From Terriglobia bacterium (GTDB taxonomy: Bacteria > Acidobacteriota > Terriglobia > Terriglobales > Acidobacteriaceae): a stretch of 64,000 nucleotides of DNA. Numbering within the stretch: position 1 is the first letter of the stretch; every line of letters starts with the position of its first letter. Made by a program: the position numbers and the translations under genes. Location: assembly GCA_020072585.1 (NCBI GenBank), contig JAIQGL010000029.1, positions 170,876 to 234,875 of the forward strand. The letters are read 5' to 3'. Below are positions 32,834-41,736 of this stretch, piece after piece. The notes under the pieces are model-generated. The model worked only from the letters and a program-made list of their open reading frames with translations. It did not search any database and was not told the origin of the DNA.

Positions 32834-33739
32834 TCACAAAAAAAGTTCTCCACGAATGACCTCAACTGCGTGGCCGCCCACTCGAACGTTGACGATCTTG
32901 TTACCATTGCGGCCGGCGCTGAAAAAAATTCTGCTGCGCCGTTTCATCTCCACTCCCTGTTCCATCAGTACCTGCTGTTCCGGCGGGACCACTCCGTATT
33001 GCACCGCCCACGCGGCACACGGACCGGCAGCCGAGCCGGTGGCCGGGTCTTCACCGTTGTAAAAAATCATGCGCGATTGCAGCGTGGCTTCAGGGTTCAG
33101 AGTCTCACGCGAGACAAAGTACAGAAACTTGGCATCAGTTTTTTCAAGATATGCGTTCAAATTGGCCCACGTTGGCGAGAGTTTCTGCAGGACTGCAAGC
33201 GATTTCAAAGGAACCATGGCAAAGGGATTACCGGTGGTTACGGTCTGGATCGGCAGATCGCTGGCAATATCGCCGATCGCCAGCCCCGCGATGCGGGCTA
33301 TATCCTCGCGGCTATGCTTCTGGCCGAACTCGGGATCGCGCTGCGTCATCATGCCAAAGGGCAGGTTGTCGCGCGTGGAGAAGCGCACGGGAATGCGGCC
33401 CACGTTCAGCTCCAGCGCAACTTCTTCCGGGCCGGTTCCGCCGCGTAGTGCACCATTCCTTAAGACCATGGCCGTCCCCAGCGTAGGGTGTCCGGCAAAG
33501 GGCAGCTCTTCTGTCGTGGTAAAGATGCGCACACGCACGCCGCGCTCGCGCTCCGTGGCGGCGTCGCGCGGCAGAATGAACGTGGTCTCGGAGAGATTGG
33601 TCTCTTTTGCAATGGCCTGCATCTCGGCATCGCTCAGGGTGCTTCCATCGGCAAAGACGGCCAGCTGGTTGCCTTCCAGCGGAACTGAGGTAAAGACATC
33701 CATCTGGACGAAAGGCAAACGGCGTTTCTGGTTTGACAT
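32834..33739 (-). CDS. PhzF-family isomerase
   Basis: A 301-residue protein of the PhzF/diaminopimelate-epimerase-like fold. The N-terminal block is VDVFTSVPLEGNQLAVF, with the catalytic Glu in LSETTFI; the second half contains DPATGSAAGPCAAWAV, the anion-binding GSA motif of the family. Members isomerise small metabolites. Without phenazine genes nearby the substrate is unknown. Its ATG overlaps head to head with an in-frame ATG of the divergent methyltransferase gene. Confidence 0.9.
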   Translation of the reverse strand: MSNQKRRLPFVQMDVFTSVPLEGNQLAVFADGSTLSDAEMQAIAKETNLSETTFILPRDAATERERGVRVRIFTTTEELPFAGHPTLGTAMVLRNGALRGGTGPEEVALELNVGRIPVRFSTRDNLPFGMMTQRDPEFGQKHSREDIARIAGLAIGDIASDLPIQTVTTGNPFAMVPLKSLAVLQKLSPTWANLNAYLEKTDAKFLYFVSRETLNPEATLQSRMIFYNGEDPATGSAAGPCAAWAVQYGVVPPEQQVLMEQGVEMKRRSRIFFSAGRNGNKIVNVRVGGHAVEVIRGELFL

Positions 33740-33800
33740 GGTTTTCTCCGCACCCTATGCTCGAAAGTTCAGTGTAGCAAGTAAGACCCAACGAGGGTAT

Positions 33801-34427
33801 TTGAAGGCTTTCCGCAAATTGTTGCAGCGCACCCCGTTTTACGGCGTCTACAAAGCGCTGGGACATTACCCGGATTACTGGTACTGGAAGCTGCGCGGCG
33901 AACCCATACGCTCTCCGCACCTGCTCAAACAGCGCACCGTGCGCGATTACGCGCAACGTTACGGCCTGCGCGTTCTGGTGGAAACCGGCACCTACTATGG
34001 CGAGATGGTGGCTGCCATGAAAAACCGTTTTGCGGAAATACATTCCGTCGAATTCGATTCACAGCTGGCACGGCGCGCTGCAAAAAAGTTTTCCCGCTGG
34101 CCGCACATCCATATTCTGGAAGGTGACAGCCAGAAAGTCGTGCCGGAGTTGCTAAAGTCTCTGCATCAGCCCGCGCTCTTTTGGCTTGACGCTGGGTATT
34201 ACGGTTGGGCCGGTCTGCAGGGTGACAAGCAACGTCTGACCAGTGAGTTGGAATCCATCCTGGGCCATTCAACCCAGAAGCATGTGATTCTTATGGACGA
34301 TGCTCGCGGCCTCAACGGCCAGAACGGCGCGCCCACTGTCCCACAACTCAAGCAGAGGATTGAGGCTGAGTTCCCGGGCAGGAACGTGGAAGTAAAATAT
34401 GACATTCTCCGGATCACGCCCCGCTAG
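33801..34427 (+). CDS. Class I SAM-dependent methyltransferase-like protein
   Basis: About 208 residues. The Rossmann core is visible as LVETGTYYGEMVAAM (SAM-binding loop), IHSVEFDSQLARRA, IHILEGDSQKVVPEL and FWLDAGYYG, then HVILMDDARG. It resembles the FkbM/TylF-like methyltransferases often found near glycan genes. The start is uncertain. A TTG at 33801 follows ACGAGGG; an ATG at 33738 would overlap the phzF start codon on the other strand. No pathway context is visible. Confidence 0.7.
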   Translation: MKAFRKLLQRTPFYGVYKALGHYPDYWYWKLRGEPIRSPHLLKQRTVRDYAQRYGLRVLVETGTYYGEMVAAMKNRFAEIHSVEFDSQLARRAAKKFSRWPHIHILEGDSQKVVPELLKSLHQPALFWLDAGYYGWAGLQGDKQRLTSELESILGHSTQKHVILMDDARGLNGQNGAPTVPQLKQRIEAEFPGRNVEVKYDILRITPR

Positions 34428-34646
34428 CGGCGGCCAAATACTTCACCGATAGTTACTCTCCAAGAATTCTCTTGACCGAGCTCGTCACAACGGTACTCGG
34501 GGGACCCCGTTGCCTGACCGCGTTATTTTTGAAAACTCACGATAAGAACCAACCGCCAGAACGCGCCCGGTTCCGAATGAATGGCCATTCAGTGTATTCT
34601 GTATAGACCTTCTTAACTATCCAGAAATTTCGCTGAGGGGCGCGTT

Positions 34647-35825
34647 ATGAGCACCATTACTGCTACGGCGCACGTGAATACAACATCTGCCCTGTCCAGA
34701 GCGCAGGCCATTCCCTGGCTGGTCTGGGGCAACGTGATTGCATCGGTCTGTATTGCCACCGGGCTGTACTGGGACATTTCCTGGCATGAAACCATTGGCC
34801 GGGACAGCTTCTGGACGCCGGCCCACCTGCTGATTCAGTTCGGCGCGCTTCTGGGCGCTTTTGGCTCTGCCTGGGTCATCATGCACACCACTTTTGGCGG
34901 CGATCCTGAAGCGCAGAGCAACTCCGTAAAGGTTCTTGGTTTCCGTGGACCGCTGGGAGCTTTCATCGCCGCTTGGGGCGGCGGGGCAATGCTGACCTCA
35001 GCGCCTTTTGATGACTGGTGGCATGGGGCCTACGGGCTCGATGTCAAAATTATCAGTCCGCCGCATATTCTGCTGGCTGTTGGCATTGCCGGGATCATGT
35101 GGGGCGGCGCGATTCTGGCGGCGTCCAGTCTCAACCGCGCCACCGGCAGTCAGCGCATAAAGTTGCAGCGCATTTTCCTGTTCGTCGGCGGCTTCATCAT
35201 TATTCAAGGCATGACCTTGAAGCTGGAATACACCAACCGTGTGCTGCTGCACAGCGGCATTTCCTATATGGTCATCAGCATTGGCACACTGCTCATGCTG
35301 GAAGGTTTGGCGCGTGCATCGGGCCATCGCTGGGCCCGTACCATCATGACCGGTGTTTACTCAGCCTTTGTCTTGACCTTGATGTGGGTCCTGCCGCTCT
35401 TTCCCGCTCAACCCAAATTGGGGCCGGTGTATCAGGACATCACGCACATGGTGCCGCTGCCTTTTCCCATACTGCTGATCGTCCCTGCGTTCTTTCTGGA
35501 TCTGCTTTGGCCCAGGGTTGCTGAGGCGGCAAAATGGCAGCAGGCCGTTTTCGCCGGCATCTCCTTTATGGCGATTCTGATTATGGTGGAGTGGCCTTTC
35601 GCCACCTTCCTGATGTCGCCTGCGGCGCGCAACCCATTTTTTGCCACCACTGATTTTCCTTACTTCACTCTTCCCACTTCGCCCACGGTCCATCACGTGT
35701 TTGTGCGCTGGGAGCAGTCCGCAGGGGAGTTCTGGCGCAACATGGGGCTGGGATTTCTTTTTTCCGTAGTGAGCATGTGGATCGGTATTTACTGGGGTGA
35801 GTGGCTCAAGAGAGTGAGGCGATAA
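34647..35825 (+). CDS. Polytopic membrane protein with repeated His motifs
   Basis: A 392-residue integral membrane protein with about nine helices. Two equivalent positions carry paired histidines: DISWHETIGRDSFWTPAH (His47, His60) and DDWWHGAYGLDVKIISPPH (His126, His140). This suggests an internal duplication and a heme- or metal-binding membrane core. A third His pair (TVHHVF) lies near the C-terminus. I recognise no named family. It is followed five bases later by a secreted/anchored His/Met-rich gene, so the two act together, possibly in copper handling. That role is inference. Confidence 0.7.
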   Translation: MSTITATAHVNTTSALSRAQAIPWLVWGNVIASVCIATGLYWDISWHETIGRDSFWTPAHLLIQFGALLGAFGSAWVIMHTTFGGDPEAQSNSVKVLGFRGPLGAFIAAWGGGAMLTSAPFDDWWHGAYGLDVKIISPPHILLAVGIAGIMWGGAILAASSLNRATGSQRIKLQRIFLFVGGFIIIQGMTLKLEYTNRVLLHSGISYMVISIGTLLMLEGLARASGHRWARTIMTGVYSAFVLTLMWVLPLFPAQPKLGPVYQDITHMVPLPFPILLIVPAFFLDLLWPRVAEAAKWQQAVFAGISFMAILIMVEWPFATFLMSPAARNPFFATTDFPYFTLPTSPTVHHVFVRWEQSAGEFWRNMGLGFLFSVVSMWIGIYWGEWLKRVRR

Positions 35826-35830
35826 AGTTG

Positions 35831-37297
35831 ATGTACCGGTCCATGCGAACTGTTTTTCTGGCCCTGGGTTTTCTGCTGTCACTCTCCGCCACCGCCCATG
35901 TGAACAGCCCGGATGTTTACTATGACGGCTATGCCGGCCCCTATCATCTGCTGGTAACGTTGCGTCCGCCCGCTGTTGTGCCAGGTGTGGCGCAGGTGCA
36001 GGTACGCAGCGTGGGAAATGATGTTGACGAGGTGAAGCTGCTGCCTCTGCGTATCATCGGTCCCGGAGCAAAGATGGCTCCGGTACCAGATCCGGCGAAG
36101 CGGTCAGCCGACGACCCTCAGCTTTATACCGGCAGCTTATGGATCATGGTCCGCGGCTCATGGAAGGTACAAATCCAGGTCACGGGACAAAAGGGCGCAG
36201 CCCAGCTGGATGTTCCGCTGCCCGCGGTTTCCAGCAATTCGCAACCCATGCAGGCCGGGCTGGGCATTTTGCTGGCATTTCTCGGCTTGGCCCTTGCTGC
36301 TGGGCTGATCGGTATTATCGTGGCCGCTGTTCGTGATGCCGGATTGAGTGCCGGGGAAACTCCAGCGCCAGCGCAGGCCCGCCGCGGACGTATCGGTTTT
36401 GCGATTGCTTTGGTGATCGTGGCTGCCGCAGTGATCGCCGGCAATCAATGGTGGGGACGCGAGGCCAGCGCCAACGCGCGGCTCAATTACAAGCTTCCCA
36501 ACATGAAGCCGGCTTTGCTGGGCGGTCATTTGCTGCGGCTGCGTCTTGACAATCCAAATGAGTCAGAACCCACGCGTTTTCGCAGCGAACAGCCTGACCG
36601 CATCCGCCTGGACGACCTCATCCCGGACCACGGCCACCTCATGCACCTTTTTATTGTGCGCATGCCGGACATGAAGGCCTTCTGGCACCTGCATCCCGAT
36701 CAGACCCAGCCCGGCGATTTTGCCCAGAACCTGCCCATGATGCCTGAAGGCCAGTACAGGCTCTACGGGGACATCGTTCACCACACCGGTTTTCCTGAGA
36801 CTGAGGTTGCTACAGTGAACCTGCCCGCCATCACCGGCGGGCCGCTCAACGGAGACGATGCGGGCTCCCTTGACCTGGCTCCCGCCGATACGATTGCGCA
36901 GCTTTCCGGTGGATACCGGATGGTGTGGCAGCGCGACGCTCAGCCGTTCAAGGCCAACCAGCCTTACTGGTTCCGCTTTCGGATAGAAGACAAAGATGGC
37001 AAGCCCGCAGCTGATCTGGAACCTTACATGGGCATGCCCGGTCACGCGGTCTTCCTGAGCACGGATGGCAACATCTTTGCTCACGTTCATCCTGCTGGGT
37101 CTGTTTCCATGGCGGCGGTGAGCCTGGCGGAAGGCCGCTCTCCCAACGCAGAAATGGAAAGCATGGACCACAAATCCAGCTCTGCTGAAGTGTCTTTCCC
37201 CTACGGTTTTCCTCAGTCCGGTGAATACCGCATCTTCGTTCAGATCAAACGGGCAGGGAAGGTGGAAACGGGAGCTTTTGTGGCCAAGGCGGAGTGA
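35831..37297 (+). CDS. Membrane-anchored His/Met-rich protein, possible copper handling
   Basis: About 488 residues. A signal helix (about 4-22) is followed by a first beta domain, two membrane helices (about 142-165 and 188-205), and a C-terminal extracytoplasmic part with clusters HGHLMHLFIVRMPDM (about 267-281), FWHLHPD (about 284-290), IVHHTGF and MGMPGHAVF...FAHVHPAG. The His/Met-Pro patterns resemble periplasmic copper-binding proteins and YtkA-like domains. It directly follows the His-motif membrane protein gene and precedes a SnoaL-like gene. No exact family is recognised. Confidence 0.65.
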   Translation: MYRSMRTVFLALGFLLSLSATAHVNSPDVYYDGYAGPYHLLVTLRPPAVVPGVAQVQVRSVGNDVDEVKLLPLRIIGPGAKMAPVPDPAKRSADDPQLYTGSLWIMVRGSWKVQIQVTGQKGAAQLDVPLPAVSSNSQPMQAGLGILLAFLGLALAAGLIGIIVAAVRDAGLSAGETPAPAQARRGRIGFAIALVIVAAAVIAGNQWWGREASANARLNYKLPNMKPALLGGHLLRLRLDNPNESEPTRFRSEQPDRIRLDDLIPDHGHLMHLFIVRMPDMKAFWHLHPDQTQPGDFAQNLPMMPEGQYRLYGDIVHHTGFPETEVATVNLPAITGGPLNGDDAGSLDLAPADTIAQLSGGYRMVWQRDAQPFKANQPYWFRFRIEDKDGKPAADLEPYMGMPGHAVFLSTDGNIFAHVHPAGSVSMAAVSLAEGRSPNAEMESMDHKSSSAEVSFPYGFPQSGEYRIFVQIKRAGKVETGAFVAKAE

Positions 37298-37307
37298 GGA
37301 TAGCTCA

Positions 37308-37682
37308 ATGAACAAGGAAGGTCCCGCTCACATCCACGTTCTTTTCCTGGATGCGTTCAATACAGGCGATATCGATTCGCTCATAGCGCTGTATGAGTCG
37401 AATGCCGTCCTTATCGTCAATGGCCAGCCGGTTACAGGCCAGCAGCAAATACGAACTGCCTATGAGAGCTTTCTCGCCCGGCGACCCCGAATGGCCCTTA
37501 CAACCCGCTCAGTGGCTGTGTTCGACAACAGTCTTGCCGTGTTGCACGGCGACTGGGTCCTCGAACCCGCTCCAGGCGATGAAACTGGAAATACTACGCA
37601 AGGCCTGAGCACTGAAGTGGTCCGTCGACAGCCGGATGGCTCCTGGCGGTTTGTCATTGATAATCCCCATACTCCGCAATAG
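37308..37682 (+). CDS. SnoaL-like (NTF2-fold) protein
   Basis: A 124-residue protein with the cone-shaped NTF2-like fold pattern: helix, then LFLDAFNTGDIDSLIALYESNAVL, GQPVTGQQQIRTAYESFL and the final GSWRFVIDNPH strand. Small proteins of this kind are often annotated YybH/SgcJ and may bind small ligands or act as isomerases. The start ATG 37308 lies 11 bases after the preceding stop, so it ends the operon begun at 34647. Confidence 0.75.
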   Translation: MNKEGPAHIHVLFLDAFNTGDIDSLIALYESNAVLIVNGQPVTGQQQIRTAYESFLARRPRMALTTRSVAVFDNSLAVLHGDWVLEPAPGDETGNTTQGLSTEVVRRQPDGSWRFVIDNPHTPQ

Positions 37683-37838
37683 AGCGCTGGCCGTCGTTTT
37701 GCCATTCGCTCGCCGCAGGAGTAAAATTTTCCCGGAATGACACGTTTCTTCCATGGCTTTACTTGACGGTGCGTCCGCTAAACCTCCGGTCGGACGTTTC
37801 TTACTGTCAATTTCAATTAAGCCGAAAGGAAGAATCTC

Positions 37839-38822
37839 ATGCTGCGCAGATTTTCTGCTGTCTCGCTTTTTGTGTTGTTCAGCCTTTGCGCTTTTGCCCA
37901 GAGCAAGTCGCGCCATTTTGAACTCAACTATTCCTTCACCGTTCGCGTAGCTGACCCGGGAAAGCCCCTGGACGTTTGGTTCCCCGTGGCCCAGTCTGAC
38001 CAATTCCAACAGGTCAAAATCACTTCCAAGAGCGGCGATCTTTCGCTCAAAGAAACTACCGAGCCTGAGTATGGCAACAAGATGTTTTATGCCCACACTG
38101 ACAAAGCCAATCAGCCCGAGTACCACTTCACCGTGAAATATGACGTGGTGCGCCTGGAACATCTGGCCGCCGTCTCCTTGAAAAAGCCCGCTTCAGGGAA
38201 AGAACTTCAGCGCTTCCTACAAGCAGACAAGCTCGTTCCGATTACAGGGAAGCCCGCTGAGTTGGCCGTGGAGCAGGTGAAGCCGGGCATGTCTGATCTG
38301 GATAAAGGCCGCGCCTTTTACGATTACACCTTCGCCACCATGAAATATGACAAGACCGGCACCGGCTGGGGACGGGGGGATACGCTTTGGGCCTGTGACG
38401 CGAAACATGGCAACTGCACGGATTTCCATTCAGTCTTTATATCCATGGCGCGTTCACAGAAAATTCCTGCCCGGTTTGAGATGGGACTGTCTCTGCCGGA
38501 AGGCCAGAATTCCGGACAGATTGCCGGCTACCATTGCTGGGCTGAGTTTTACACTCGCGATCGCGGATGGTTTCCAGTGGATATTTCCGAAGCATGGAAG
38601 CACCAGGAGAAGAAGGATTATTTCTTTGGCGCGCATGACGTGAACCGCGTCCAGTTCAGCGTGGGACGCGATGTGGAATTGAGCCCCCGGCAGCATGCTG
38701 ACCGCGTCAATTACCTGATTTTGCCCTATGTGGAGCTGGGTGGGGAGCCGTACCCCAATGTGGCCAATGCAATCTCATTTAGCGATATTGCCGGCCAGGA
38801 ACCCACCCGGGCCTCCCGGTAG
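37839..38822 (+). CDS. Secreted transglutaminase-like protein
   Basis: A 327-residue exported protein with a signal peptide (LRRFSAVSLFVLFSLCAFA). A transglutaminase-like (papain-fold) domain lies in residues about 140-275. The Cys-His-Asp triad is visible in GNCTDFHSVFI, YHCWAEFY and WFPVDISEAW. Such domains act as peptidases or protein cross-linkers in the envelope. AAGGAAG precedes the ATG. A hairpin terminator follows at 38851. Confidence 0.85.
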   Translation: MLRRFSAVSLFVLFSLCAFAQSKSRHFELNYSFTVRVADPGKPLDVWFPVAQSDQFQQVKITSKSGDLSLKETTEPEYGNKMFYAHTDKANQPEYHFTVKYDVVRLEHLAAVSLKKPASGKELQRFLQADKLVPITGKPAELAVEQVKPGMSDLDKGRAFYDYTFATMKYDKTGTGWGRGDTLWACDAKHGNCTDFHSVFISMARSQKIPARFEMGLSLPEGQNSGQIAGYHCWAEFYTRDRGWFPVDISEAWKHQEKKDYFFGAHDVNRVQFSVGRDVELSPRQHADRVNYLILPYVELGGEPYPNVANAISFSDIAGQEPTRASR

Positions 38823-38850
38823 GGGTGTTTTTAACGCTTTTCGATTTCCC

Positions 38851-38888
38851 CGCGGTTCGGACTGCTTTTCTTCATCCGGACCGCGATT
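38851..38888 (+). terminator. Hairpin terminator after transglutaminase-like gene
   Basis: An 11-base stem with one G-T wobble (CGCGGTTCGGA / TCCGGACCGCG) and a 13-base T-rich loop is followed by ATTTTATT. Confidence 0.65.
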
Positions 38889-38988
38889 TTATTGCTTAAA
38901 CCGCCACCTATTAATTTTCAGATGCCCCCGCCCCGATTTATCCAAAAAATGGAAGTTACTAAAAAGTGGTGAGAGAGTTGCACATAGG

Positions 38989-39006
38989 TGTACACAAGTA
39001 TGTACA
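38989..39006. promoter_or_regulatory. Candidate operator upstream of porin gene
   Basis: TGTAC-ACAAGTAT-GTACA is an inverted repeat with an 8-base spacer, lying about 140 bases before the porin start and just before GATAAT (39014-39019). Confidence 0.35.
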
Positions 39007-39143
39007 ACGGGACGATAATGGTGTGAAAATAACAGCGCGTTTGGCAATATCACAGGGTCCCTGAGCGGGGAGAAATCCGGGGCTCGAAATTATCACCTTG
39101 ATGGGCCGATATAACGAAGAACAAGCAGAGGAGAAAAATCTCA

Positions 39144-40760
39144 ATGAGATTGTTAGAGAAGATGTGTTTCGTAGTGCTGGCCTCTGGGCTGGCATTGGGT
39201 CAGGCAACCGCACCCAATAGCGGCTCTGCCGGATCCGGGTCAGTTGCAGATGAGCTGAAGGCTTTGCGTGAAGCCATCAGCGAGCAACAAAAACAGATTT
39301 CGCAGCAGCAACAACAGATCCAGACTCTACAACAACAACTGGTCGATAAGACTTCGGGTACGCCTCACGTCGCTGATGCCGCTCTGCATACAGCACCCAT
39401 GCCGGTTGCAGCCACTGTAGTCCAGGAAACGGAGAAAAAGGAATCACCGCTTTCCTTCCGCATTGGCGGCACGGACTTCACGCCCGGCGGATTTGTGGAC
39501 TTTGAAAACGTTTTCCGCACCACGAATAGCGGCAGCAACATTGCTACGGGTTTCGGCTCGATTCCGTACAGCAACACGGTCCAGGGCCATCTTACGGAAT
39601 TTCGCTCCACCGGCCAGTATTCGCGCTACAACCTGAAGATCAGCGGCAAATATGGCGCAAATAACGTGCTGGGCTACATTGAGGGCGACTTCAATGGTAA
39701 CGATGCGGCCAACGTGTTTGTGACCGCGAACGGCCACACCAATCGTCTGCGTCTGTATTGGCTGGATCTGAAGCGGGGCAAATGGGAATTTCTGGGTGGA
39801 TCGACCTGGGGCCTTGAAACCCCGAACCGTGTCGGGCTCTCTCCCATGCCTTCTGACCTGGCCCTAACCATCGGTGAGGACGCCAACGTGCACGTTGGTA
39901 TTCCGTACACCCGCGCCGCAGAATTCCGTGCTGTCTACCACTTCAGTGACAAGTTCCAGTGGGGAGTTGCGCTACAGAACCCAGAGCAGTTTGTGGGCGC
40001 CGGCGAAGTCATCTTCCCCTTCGCTTTCAATGCCGCACTGGGCCCACAGTTCGACGCCGCCAATCAAACCTCGACGCCCAACGTCTTTCCTGACATCATC
40101 ACCAAGCTTGCCGCGGACAACGATGTGAACGGCAAACACTACCACTTTGAGTTGGGCGGGATGCTCACCTCGGCGAAAATCACCAATGTGCCCATCGGTG
40201 GGACCCAGTTTGATCACCATTCAAAAGTCGGCGCTTCGTTCTTTGGCGCCGCCAACGCTTCCCTGTCCAAGAACTTCCGTGTTCTGGCCAACGCCAACTG
40301 GGGCAGCGGCAACGGCCGTTACATGATCGGATTAGGACCGCAGGCGGTTGTCTTTCCGATACAGACAGGTCCCGCTACTTTCAACATCGATATTTCCATG
40401 GTGCACGCAGGTGCGGCACATGTTGGCGCTGAAGCCACGGCAAAGAACTCCCTGTTTGGCTTTTACTATGGCGGGTTCTACTTCCAGCGTAATGCCTTCG
40501 CGGACGTTACTTCGCCCCTGGTCGTGAAACCCACGATTGGCTTTGGCGGGATCAACTCTCCCAACAGCGCCAATCGCGCCATCCAGGAAGCCTCCTTCGA
40601 GTGGACGCAGACCTTCTGGAAGAACCCACAGTACGGCGCTGTGCTGCTGGTCACCCAAGCTTCTTATCTCACGCGTGCACCGTGGTTCGTTGCTCTCGGC
40701 GCGCCCAAGAATGCTCACCTGGTGATGGGCTTTGCCAGCGTGCGTTACGTGCTGCCGTAG
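39144..40760 (+). CDS. Outer-membrane porin with N-terminal coiled coil (DcaP-like)
   Basis: A 538-residue outer-membrane protein. The signal peptide (CFVVLASGLALG) is followed by a Gln-rich coiled coil (ELKALREAISEQQKQISQQQQ) at residues about 35-72, then a linker and a beta-barrel from about 105 to the C-terminus. The barrel shows alternating amphipathic strands and the motif GTDFTPGGFVDFENVFRTTN. It ends in an aromatic-rich strand (ASVRYVLP). The order coiled coil plus barrel matches DcaP-type trimeric porins. Substrate unknown. A strong terminator follows. Confidence 0.82.
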   Translation: MRLLEKMCFVVLASGLALGQATAPNSGSAGSGSVADELKALREAISEQQKQISQQQQQIQTLQQQLVDKTSGTPHVADAALHTAPMPVAATVVQETEKKESPLSFRIGGTDFTPGGFVDFENVFRTTNSGSNIATGFGSIPYSNTVQGHLTEFRSTGQYSRYNLKISGKYGANNVLGYIEGDFNGNDAANVFVTANGHTNRLRLYWLDLKRGKWEFLGGSTWGLETPNRVGLSPMPSDLALTIGEDANVHVGIPYTRAAEFRAVYHFSDKFQWGVALQNPEQFVGAGEVIFPFAFNAALGPQFDAANQTSTPNVFPDIITKLAADNDVNGKHYHFELGGMLTSAKITNVPIGGTQFDHHSKVGASFFGAANASLSKNFRVLANANWGSGNGRYMIGLGPQAVVFPIQTGPATFNIDISMVHAGAAHVGAEATAKNSLFGFYYGGFYFQRNAFADVTSPLVVKPTIGFGGINSPNSANRAIQEASFEWTQTFWKNPQYGAVLLVTQASYLTRAPWFVALGAPKNAHLVMGFASVRYVLP

Positions 40761-40781
40761 GCTTAACCCTATAACTCTTGA

Positions 40782-40815
40782 AACGAGCGCCGGAACTTCC
40801 GGCGCTCGTTTTTTT
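40782..40815 (+). terminator. Strong rho-independent terminator
   Basis: A 14-base perfect stem (AACGAGCGCCGGAA and its complement) around one base is followed by seven Ts, just after the porin gene. Confidence 0.92.
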
Positions 40816-40824
40816 ATGTCACTG

Positions 40825-40849
40825 CGCTCGGCGCTCAAGCCGGCCTCGC
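40825..40849 (-). repeat. GC-rich dispersed repeat, copy 3 (inverted)
   Basis: This is the reverse complement of the 30-base repeat at 30806 and 31309 over 25 bases with one mismatch. It lies in the porin-DsbD spacer. Confidence 0.65.
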
Positions 40850-40876
40850 TACCTGTCAGCGGCGTAAAATACGGTT

Positions 40877-41710
40877 GTGACATTAAGAACGTGCGCTCGC
40901 ATTTCAGGCTGTCTCCTGTGCCTAGTCGCGACTGTCATGACGACGAGGGCGCAGCAGATCCCGGCTCCACACGCTCGCGTGGAGCTGCTCTCGCGGCAGA
41001 CTTCCATTGCGCCCGGCTCCGATTTGCAACTGGGAGTGCATTTTGTATTGGATTCCGGCTGGCATATTTATTGGATCAATCCCGGTGACTCTGGCCAGCC
41101 GCCTGTTTTCAGGTGGCGCCTGCCGGAAGGATTCTCTCTTGGTGAAATCCAATGGCCGCATCCGGAGCGGATGCAGAGTAACCCGCAATTGGCCGATTAC
41201 GGTTATCACGGCGAGGTACTGCTGCCGGTTGTTCTGCATGTTCCACCGGGACTTAACAATCGCTTACTTGCCGAAATAGGCGTCAATGCCAAGTGGCTCG
41301 TCTGCCGGGAGGTGTGTATTCCCGAGCATGCGCAACTTCAACTGGCGCTGCCATTGGCCAAGACAAAACAAGACCCAGCTTCTGCGCGTCTATTTGCCGC
41401 CACAGACAGGCTCCTTCCGCAGCCTCTGCCGCGCAGATGGAACGCGAGCGCAACTTCCGCAAAAGATGAATTGCGCCTGGTAATCAAAGCGGACAAGCGA
41501 ATCACGAAAGCCATGTTCTTTCCGTTGGATCCGGGGCAGATCGACAATCCTGCTCCCCAGAAGCTTCAGCCTTCGGTAACGGGACTGAAGATCATCCTGA
41601 AAAAATCTGACATCCTGTTGAAGGCGATCTCGGTTCTGCACGGGGTTCTGGTCATCCCCGGCGGTCCGGCCTACAGGATTGATGCTCCGGTACGGCAGTC
41701 GATACAATAA
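40877..41710 (+). CDS. DsbD N-terminal-domain-like protein
   Basis: A 277-residue exported protein. Its signal peptide includes ISGCLLCLVATVMTTRAQ. It matches the N-terminal, periplasmic domain of DsbD without the membrane or thioredoxin domains: GWHIYWINPGDSGQPP, FSLGEIQWPHPER and YGYHGEVLLPV are characteristic. The redox pair is visible in LVCREVCIP. It would receive or relay electrons in extracytoplasmic thiol chemistry. Translation starts with GTG at 40877. Its TAA touches the next frame, so it is coupled to the redoxin gene. Confidence 0.85.
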   Translation: MTLRTCARISGCLLCLVATVMTTRAQQIPAPHARVELLSRQTSIAPGSDLQLGVHFVLDSGWHIYWINPGDSGQPPVFRWRLPEGFSLGEIQWPHPERMQSNPQLADYGYHGEVLLPVVLHVPPGLNNRLLAEIGVNAKWLVCREVCIPEHAQLQLALPLAKTKQDPASARLFAATDRLLPQPLPRRWNASATSAKDELRLVIKADKRITKAMFFPLDPGQIDNPAPQKLQPSVTGLKIILKKSDILLKAISVLHGVLVIPGGPAYRIDAPVRQSIQ

Positions 41711-41736
41711 TGGCGAAGCATACAAAAGGAGCCGTG

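Noticed and set aside
33069..33800. N-terminal 240-codon extension of the methyltransferase frame
   Set aside because: It runs antisense to the PhzF gene, and the protein fold begins only after about 33800.
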